64,000 nt of DNA from Gammaproteobacteria bacterium (GTDB lineage Bacteria > Pseudomonadota > Gammaproteobacteria > Acidithiobacillales > Acidithiobacillaceae), in the NCBI GenBank assembly GCA_023381645.1, contig JAMCRJ010000076.1, positions 150,618-214,617 of the forward strand, read 5' to 3'. Shown piece by piece: positions 58,790-64,000 of this stretch; the first letter of the stretch is position 1, and each line of letters begins with the position of its first letter. A program made the translations under genes and the position numbers. Below the pieces are notes generated by a model. It saw nothing but the letters and a program-made list of their open reading frames with translations, was not told the origin of the DNA and ran no database searches.

Positions 58790-60634
58790 GTGGCGCAAAA
58801 TCCGGGGCAGCGTCCGGTCAACAGAAATGTCTGGGTGTTATGGAAGCTCAAGCCGTTTTTGCTGACCCGTCGTGTGTATCTGCTGTTCTACGCACTGGCC
58901 CTGTTGCTCAGTGCCGCCAGTGCGCTGGTACTGCCGCAGGGCGCGCGCTGGATACTTGATCAGGGGTTTCACAGCTATTCGGCGCTGGTCTGGATCAGTG
59001 CCGCCCTGCTGGGATTGGGACTGTTCACTGTTGCCATGCGTGCCCTGCGCGATGCACTGGCCACCTGGATTGGACAAGGCGTGGTAGCGGACCTCCGTAC
59101 CGCGGTGTTCCGCCATGTCTTGCATCTACCCGCGGTTTTTTATGAGGTTTTTCGTTCCGGAGAGGTCATTTCCCGGCTCAGCAGCGATGTGACCATCCTG
59201 CGTTTCGGCTTGACCGGGGTGCTGGGACGCAGCTTGCAAAGCGGCGTTTCCCTGATCGGGGCGCTGGCACTGATGGCCGCCACCCTGCCGCAACTGATTG
59301 TCCCCGGTCTGGTCGCCTTGCCCCTGCTGGTGCTCATCAATCTGAAATCCGGTCGCCTGCAGCGCCGCTACAGCCGCAAGGAGCAGGATTATCTGGCCGA
59401 TCTGAGCGCGCACACGGAAGAGTCGGTCAACGGTATCCGGGTGATTCAGGCGCTGACCCTGGAGCCGCAGGCGGAAGAGCGCTACCGGCGTGATATCCGC
59501 TTGTTGCTTGGGCAGGTCTGGTCCCGGGTGGTGGTGCAGTCGTGGTCCACCTTTCTGACCGGCGGGCTGGTATTTCTGGCGCTCAGTGTCATGCTCTACT
59601 GGGGTGGGCTGGCCGTGTTGCGCCATCAGGTGGGGATTGGTGTGCTTGTGGCTTTTCTGCTCTATGCGCTGATGGCAGCGACTTCCCTGGCCTCCCTCGG
59701 CGAACTGTGGGGCAGCATGGCGCGTTTGGCCGGCGCGACGGAGCGGCTGTTGGCCCTGCTGGACGAAACGCCGGAGGCAGGTGCCATCTCCTCCGCACAG
59801 GATTCAGAACCGGCCCACGCAAACGGTGGATTGCCGGCGCAGCGAGCAATACGGGCCGCCGGCCTGTATCTGGATAACGTCTCGTTCAGTTACCCATCAC
59901 GCAGCGATTCTCATGCGATCGAGAATATCTCCATAGATATCGCCGCAGGCGAAACGGTGGCTTTTGTGGGGGCTTCCGGAGCGGGAAAGAGCACGGTATT
60001 TTCTTTGCTGCTGCGCCATTACCAGCCGGATCAGGGCCGCATTTTTCTGGATGGGGTCGATATCAACACCTTGCCGCTCCGCGTCCTGCGTCAACAACTG
60101 GCGGTGGTGCCCCAGCATCCGGTGATTTTTTCCATGAGTATTGCGGAAAACATCATGATGGCCCGTCCGGACGCGAGCGAGGCTGAACTTCACGAGGCGG
60201 TGCGTGCCGCACGGGTGGATGAATTTTCCGATCGCCTGGAGGGTCGTCTGCAGACCCATGTGGGAGAGAAGGGTGTTACGCTTTCCGGCGGGCAGCGCCA
60301 GCGTATCGCCATTGCCCGGGCCATACTGCGCAATCCGCGCGTACTGATCCTGGATGAGGCCACGAGTGCTCTGGACGCGGAAAACGAACGCATCATTCAG
60401 GAAGCGCTGGGTAACCTCACCGCACAACGTACCACCCTCGTTGCCGCCCACCGGCTGGCGACGATCATCCACGCATCGCGCATTGCGGTGCTGGATAAGG
60501 GCAGACTGATCGCGGTGGGGAGTCACCGGGAGCTTCTGGAAACCTGTCCGGTTTATCGTCAGTTTGCGCAGTTGCAACGCCTGCATGACGAGGGCCATGG
60601 CGAAGGCGCCGAAGTGTTAAAAATTCGCGCGTGA
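58790..60634 (+). CDS. ABC exporter, permease fused to ATPase (MsbA-like)
   Basis: This 614-residue half-transporter has six membrane helices (about residues 28-310) and a C-terminal ATPase with Walker A GASGAGKST, Q-loop VVPQHPVIF, signature LSGGQRQRIAIARA and Walker B VLILDEATSALD. The family exports lipids, lipid A precursors or hydrophobic compounds. The helical part (YEVFRSGEVISRLSSDVTIL) fits the MsbA/ABCB group. Translation starts at a GTG shortly after AGGTGA, 58 bases after copA. It works as a homodimer by family rule. Substrate unknown. Confidence 0.9.
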   Translation: MAQNPGQRPVNRNVWVLWKLKPFLLTRRVYLLFYALALLLSAASALVLPQGARWILDQGFHSYSALVWISAALLGLGLFTVAMRALRDALATWIGQGVVADLRTAVFRHVLHLPAVFYEVFRSGEVISRLSSDVTILRFGLTGVLGRSLQSGVSLIGALALMAATLPQLIVPGLVALPLLVLINLKSGRLQRRYSRKEQDYLADLSAHTEESVNGIRVIQALTLEPQAEERYRRDIRLLLGQVWSRVVVQSWSTFLTGGLVFLALSVMLYWGGLAVLRHQVGIGVLVAFLLYALMAATSLASLGELWGSMARLAGATERLLALLDETPEAGAISSAQDSEPAHANGGLPAQRAIRAAGLYLDNVSFSYPSRSDSHAIENISIDIAAGETVAFVGASGAGKSTVFSLLLRHYQPDQGRIFLDGVDINTLPLRVLRQQLAVVPQHPVIFSMSIAENIMMARPDASEAELHEAVRAARVDEFSDRLEGRLQTHVGEKGVTLSGGQRQRIAIARAILRNPRVLILDEATSALDAENERIIQEALGNLTAQRTTLVAAHRLATIIHASRIAVLDKGRLIAVGSHRELLETCPVYRQFAQLQRLHDEGHGEGAEVLKIRA

Positions 60635-60757
60635 GCGGGAGTGGCGAACTATAGTTGGCATGCGGGGTCTCAAAACAGGTGGTGAAAAGGATTTTCATCC
60701 GCTAGCGAGTCATCGTATGCCCGTATATTTTTGGCAATTGAGGGTGGGAGGCCCTGT

Positions 60758-61138
60758 ATGAGCACGGATTTCGACCAAAATACTGCCTGGATCAGGCGGG
60801 CGCAAACCGATATGAAGGCTTTTGTGGAGGGGCTGGCGTCGCGTCTTGAAGGCGATATGCCGGGGTTTGTCGAGGTGGAGCGCAAGAAGGACGGACTTTT
60901 TGCCAAAACCAGCCACATCGAAGCCATCACGATTCACACGGACAACAACGACTATTTCCTGAAGCAGAACGGCATGCACGTCAGCACGGTGCGCGCAAAA
61001 ACGGTGCGCGGGGTCGTCCTCAAGCATGAGGACCTGCCGCTGTCCGTCTGGCTGGAAAGCCTGGTCGCCGATCTGGCGGATCTTTCCGGTGCAATGCGGG
61101 GTGCGAGTAATACCCTGCACGACTTTCTCATGGGGTAA
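60758..61138 (+). CDS. Unrecognised protein, first gene of the PspA/YbjQ operon
   Basis: This is a 126-residue soluble protein that I cannot assign. It has a helical N-terminus (TAWIRRAQTDMKAFVEGLAS), a central beta-rich part with VEVERKKDGLFAKTSHIEAI and ITIHTDNNDYFLKQNGMHVS, then KTVRGVVLKHEDLPLSVWLE and a helical C-terminus. There is no signal peptide, membrane segment or cysteine. ATG 60758 follows GGGAGG; the frame is open nine codons upstream. It ends 15 bases before the first YbjQ-repeat gene and is probably in the same operon. Confidence 0.75.
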   Translation: MSTDFDQNTAWIRRAQTDMKAFVEGLASRLEGDMPGFVEVERKKDGLFAKTSHIEAITIHTDNNDYFLKQNGMHVSTVRAKTVRGVVLKHEDLPLSVWLESLVADLADLSGAMRGASNTLHDFLMG

Positions 61139-61153
61139 TCTCAAGGAGGGCTT

Positions 61154-62131
61154 ATGTCCATTTGGGACAAAATCAAACAGGGTATCGAAGAGGTCGCTCT
61201 CGATGCCCGGCACGCCGCAGAAAATATCGGTCAGAATGCCAGCAAAGGCATCCGCTCACAAACCCCTGAAGAAATGCAGCGCTACTCCGAATGGGAGCAG
61301 GCGCTGCGCCAGCGCCGCCTCCCTTCCTTCGTTCAAAGCCGCATGTTCCAGACCAGTCAGGGGCGATTACCCTGGATCAGTACGGCGAAGGCGTCCGAGC
61401 TGCTGCTGCAGCACAGTCACGGCGTGCAGCCCATCGGCATGGTGACCGGCAACTGCTGGTACCATTTTGGCTATTCCTGGACCCAGGGACACTATGACGG
61501 CTGGCACACGGCAGTGGAGCGCATGCGTCTGGAGGCCCTGGCGCTGGGTGCCAATGCCGTCGTCGATGTGCGGATGCAGGTACACCGTGGCGAACACGAA
61601 GACATGGACTATGGTGTTACCGGTACGGCCATCCGCATTCGCGGTTTGCCGCCGTCCGCGGAGCCCGTCGTAGCCACGGTTTCGGCACTGGAGTTCGTAC
61701 GACTGCTGGAAGACGGAGTGGTGCCTGTGGGTATTGCCATAGGTGCCAATTTTGACTGGTACAGCCCGTGGATGGGGACCGTTGCTGCGCAGGCTGCCCA
61801 GTCCGCCCCTTTTGCCGCACGTTACTGGAATATGGAAATCACTGACCTGTCGGCATTCCAGGAAAATGTCCGCCGTCGTGCCCTCTATGATTTACGCGAA
61901 GACGGGCGGCGGATGGCGGCTGCGGTACTGGCCCACACCAGTTACACCCAGATGTTTCATGTGGCCGGAGATCAGGATAATCCGGAACGCTTTCTCTGCC
62001 GTCACATCAGTATTGGCACGGCCGTCAGCTATCTGCCGCAAAACGCCCCCCAGCACGAGTTGATTCCCATGATTTCTCTTGTTGATCACCCATTGAAAAG
62101 TGCTGCCACCGCACGAAAGGATCTCATATGA
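61154..62131 (+). CDS. Protein with two YbjQ-like repeats (first copy)
   Basis: This 325-residue cytoplasmic protein begins with a helical leader ([20 protein letters not shown]) and carries two diverged YbjQ-type domains. The first (about 65-170) has [39 protein letters not shown] and [10 protein letters not shown]. The second (about 178-305) has [35 protein letters not shown] and [12 protein letters not shown]. YbjQ domains are labelled heavy-metal-binding in databases on weak grounds; they form pentameric rings in structures. ATG 61154 follows AAGGAGG. The stop overlaps the next gene by four bases. Confidence 0.78.
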   Translation: MSIWDKIKQGIEEVALDARHAAENIGQNASKGIRSQTPEEMQRYSEWEQALRQRRLPSFVQSRMFQTSQGRLPWISTAKASELLLQHSHGVQPIGMVTGNCWYHFGYSWTQGHYDGWHTAVERMRLEALALGANAVVDVRMQVHRGEHEDMDYGVTGTAIRIRGLPPSAEPVVATVSALEFVRLLEDGVVPVGIAIGANFDWYSPWMGTVAAQAAQSAPFAARYWNMEITDLSAFQENVRRRALYDLREDGRRMAAAVLAHTSYTQMFHVAGDQDNPERFLCRHISIGTAVSYLPQNAPQHELIPMISLVDHPLKSAATARKDLI

Positions 62132-62952
62132 CCGATACCGCTGAACAACTGGCTCCTCATGCCGTCGAACGTCTGAAGGGTTTACGCTCCCAGGGCAGCC
62201 ATGAGGGCATTTTTACCTCTGATCTCTCCGTCAATGAGTTCGTCATGGTCCGCAAGGCCAATTTTGAGCCATTGGGGTTGGTAGTAGGCTCGTGTATTTA
62301 CCACATGGGTATCCAGTATGGTAACTGGAACCAGAACATGGAGATGGACGTTCTTTCTCAGGCGATGTATCAGGCGCGTGAGCTGGCCATGAGCCGCATG
62401 GAACAGGAGGCCATCCTGCTACAGGCGGATGGTATCGTCGGTGTGCGCCTGGAAGTCAAACGCATGGAATGGGATCAGGAAATCCTCGAATTCATGGCGA
62501 TTGGTACGGCTATCGCGCATCGCAGCGGCGCCTCCGGTTTCAAGGGGGTAGGGGGCAAGCCCTTTACCAGCGATCTCAGCGGGCAGGACTTCTGGATGCT
62601 GCTGCAGGCGGGTTACCGGCCGATGGAAATGGTGATGGGTTCCTGTGTGTACCATGTCGCCCACCAGGGGATGTTGAAATCCCTGGGCAATGTCGGGCGC
62701 AATACGGAAATGGAGCAATTTACCCAGGCCATGTATGACGCCCGTGAATTGGCGATGGAACGGATGCAGCATGAGGCCCAGGAGGCGCAGGCGGACGGCA
62801 TTACCGGCGTACAACTGCATGAAGGCAGTCATAACTGGAAGCCGCATATCATCGAGTTTTTTGCGGTGGGCACGGCGGTGAAGGCCATGGAAAATGCCGA
62901 TGTGCTGGTTGATGCCCTGAGTCCACAACTGGTGATTCCGGTGAATGATTGA
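62128..62952 (+). CDS. Protein with two YbjQ-like repeats (second copy)
   Basis: The 274-residue protein consists of two clear tandem repeats. Repeat 1 (about 30-130) reads [46 protein letters not shown], and [12 protein letters not shown] then IGTAIAH. Repeat 2 (about 148-260) reads [46 protein letters not shown], and [12 protein letters not shown] then VGTAVKA. The cysteine and histidine in GSCxYH are kept in both. The gene is coupled to the previous one by an ATGA overlap and PspA follows after 39 bases. No membrane segment is seen. Confidence 0.8.
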   Translation: MTDTAEQLAPHAVERLKGLRSQGSHEGIFTSDLSVNEFVMVRKANFEPLGLVVGSCIYHMGIQYGNWNQNMEMDVLSQAMYQARELAMSRMEQEAILLQADGIVGVRLEVKRMEWDQEILEFMAIGTAIAHRSGASGFKGVGGKPFTSDLSGQDFWMLLQAGYRPMEMVMGSCVYHVAHQGMLKSLGNVGRNTEMEQFTQAMYDARELAMERMQHEAQEAQADGITGVQLHEGSHNWKPHIIEFFAVGTAVKAMENADVLVDALSPQLVIPVND

Positions 62953-62991
62953 TGCAACGAACGGCACGATGCCGTCCCAAGGAGTGATCTG

Positions 62992-63726
62992 ATGTCGATA
63001 TTCAAACATGCCGCAGAAATACTGGAAAGCAAGGTAAACCATTTTCTCGATAACGCGGAGGACCCGGCAGAAACCCTGGATTTGTCCTACGAGAAAATGA
63101 TTGCCAATTTGCAGGATACCAAAAGGCATCTTGCCGATGTGGTGACGGAACGGGTTGCTCTGGAGAACCAGATGGCCCAGGCCCGGAAGGCGGCGGATAA
63201 GGCCGACGCCGACGCCCGAATGGCACTGGGCGCCAACCGCGAAGACCTGGCGCGTGCCGAGCTGGCCCAGAAACAGTCCGAGTTGCAGAAGATCGCCTCC
63301 CTCAAGGAAGCCCATGATACCGTCGCGGCCCAGGTACAGAAGCTGACGGACTACGAGAGCAAGCTGCAGGACCACATCGAGCAGTTCAGAACCCAGAAGG
63401 AAGTGACCAAGAGCGAGATGACTGCGGCGCAGGCAGAGGTCAAGGTCAGCGAGTCGCTCACTGGCCTTGGCAAAGGTATGGACGACGCCGGCGACGCCAT
63501 GCGCCGCGCCCAGGATCGTACCCAGCAAATGGAGGCCAAGGCGGCGGCCATGGATGGCCTGATGGCGTCCGGTACGTTGAGTGACCCCCTGGACAACCGC
63601 AGCCTGACCGAAAAAGAGCTGGATGAGGTGCGTGCTACGAGTGGTGTGGATGACGAACTCGCCCGGCTCAAGGCGGAAATGGCGAAGGATAAAGGAACAC
63701 CGGGAAGCGGCACCGGCGACGCTTGA
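62992..63726 (+). CDS. pspA: PspA/IM30-family membrane-stress protein
   Basis: The 244-residue protein is almost entirely coiled coil, as in PspA/Vipp1, which form rods or rings on stressed inner membranes. The N-terminal amphipathic helix (SIFKHAAEILESKVNHFLDN) and DPAETLDLSYEKMIANLQDT match the family, followed by the long helical hairpin (LARAELAQKQSELQKIASLK) and a Gly/Ser-rich end. It is the last gene of the four-gene operon; the usual partners pspB, pspC and the activator pspF are absent, and YbjQ-repeat proteins stand in their place. ATG 62992 follows AAGGAGTG. Confidence 0.88.
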   Translation: MSIFKHAAEILESKVNHFLDNAEDPAETLDLSYEKMIANLQDTKRHLADVVTERVALENQMAQARKAADKADADARMALGANREDLARAELAQKQSELQKIASLKEAHDTVAAQVQKLTDYESKLQDHIEQFRTQKEVTKSEMTAAQAEVKVSESLTGLGKGMDDAGDAMRRAQDRTQQMEAKAAAMDGLMASGTLSDPLDNRSLTEKELDEVRATSGVDDELARLKAEMAKDKGTPGSGTGDA

Positions 63727-63758
63727 AATGGGTTGGGGCAGAATGTGGCGGAGGAGGA

Positions 63759-63787
63759 TTGACCAAACTCTCTTCTGTGAGTATATT
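63759..63787 (+). promoter_or_regulatory. Sigma-70-type promoter of tRNA-Arg
   Basis: TTGACC (63759-63764) and TATATT (63782-63787) are separated by exactly 17 bases, close to consensus. The expected start site is near 63794-63795, just before the tRNA. Confidence 0.75.
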
Positions 63788-63798
63788 ACGCCCTCCAC

Positions 63799-63875
63799 GC
63801 GCTCGTAGCTCAGCTGGATAGAGCAACTGGCTACGAACCAGTAGGTCGGCGGTTCGACTCCGTCCGAGCGCACCA
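63799..63875 (+). tRNA. tRNA-Arg (anticodon ACG)
   Basis: The acceptor arms GCGCTCG and CGAGCGC pair perfectly, CCA is encoded, and the D-arm (GCTC-AGCTGGATA-GAGC) and T-arm are intact. The anticodon loop reads CTACGAA, giving ACG at 63833-63835, which is normally read as ICG after deamination by TadA. Confidence 0.96.
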
Positions 63876-63883
63876 ATGAAAAC

Positions 63884-63920
63884 AGGCACTTGGCGAATTT
63901 TGCTGGGTGCCTTTATTTTT
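63884..63920 (+). terminator. Intrinsic terminator of tRNA-Arg
   Basis: AGGCAC (63884-63889) pairs with GTGCCT (63907-63912), extendable with G-T pairs to about 11 pairs, and TTATTTTT follows at once. It lies nine bases after the tRNA CCA. Confidence 0.8.
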
Positions 63921-64000
63921 CGGGCTAACCCAGGACTAAATTTCGGCCAGCAGTGATCTGGGCGTCGTGGCCCGCTCCTGCTACGACCACCTAGCCGGCC

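Noticed and set aside
60656..60672. Possible sigma-54 promoter (TGGCAT) upstream of the PspA operon
   Set aside because: PspA genes often use sigma-54, but five bases after TGGCAT the sequence reads GTCT and not TTGC, so the -12 element is missing.
62419..63876. 485-codon minus-strand frame across pspA and tRNA-Arg
   Set aside because: It runs antisense through a YbjQ-repeat gene, pspA and an intact tRNA gene, so it cannot be a gene.

Overview
The window looks like chromosome of an acidophilic, metal-exposed gammaproteobacterium or close relative, most likely Acidithiobacillus. This is inference from gene order (accD-folC-cvpA-purF-metZ; queA-tgt-yajC-secD-secF), from the density of metal-efflux genes and from protein resemblance; no 16S rRNA gene is present to prove it. 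Most of the sequence is densely packed housekeeping DNA, interrupted by accessory blocks whose base composition differs visibly.

Layout. 1-12307 (+): end of accD, folC, cvpA, purF, metZ, a CBS-domain protein, a CNNM/CorC-type membrane protein, then the queuosine/Sec operon queA-tgt-yajC-secD-secF. 12385-20724: a tRNA-Ser(CGA) followed by a frameshifted integrase remnant, a very GC-rich four-gene trehalose operon on the minus strand (DUF5752-like protein, treT, treZ, treY) and an IS630-type transposase remnant; together these look like a decayed tRNA-anchored island. 20725-24040 (-): a DUF481-like outer-membrane protein in AT-rich DNA, and phosphoketolase.

24147-33359 (-): a metal-efflux locus read as response regulator, sensor kinase, (possible 61-codon ORF), TolC, adaptor, RND pump, small Gly/Met-rich exported protein, and a DMT-type transporter with a strongly histidine-rich tail. 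A CusR-like palindrome lies before tolC. 33435-36976 (+): a tandemly duplicated DoxX/DoxD-like membrane protein and a TonB-dependent receptor, with four 11-bp-spaced PhoB-like half-sites between them. 37190-45065 (+): PepSY protein, a second two-component system and a second TolC/adaptor/RND operon.

45195-56082: topoisomerase IV (parE, parC), dusA, an ArsR-type regulator, the oxidative pentose phosphate pair gnd-zwf, purT and an aspartate-type aminotransferase. 56296-60634 (+): a CopA-type copper P-ATPase with two HMA domains and an MsbA-like ABC exporter. 60758-63726 (+): a compact four-gene operon of an unrecognised protein, two proteins each carrying two YbjQ-like repeats, and a PspA/IM30 protein; this is the best candidate in the window for an under-described envelope-stress system. 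A tRNA-Arg(ACG) with a clear promoter and terminator closes the window.

Functionally, the copper ATPase and the two RND systems would clear metals from cytoplasm and periplasm, while the trehalose operon and the PspA operon fit osmotic and membrane-stress defence. Zwf/Gnd and phosphoketolase place sugar-phosphate branches next to these stress genes.
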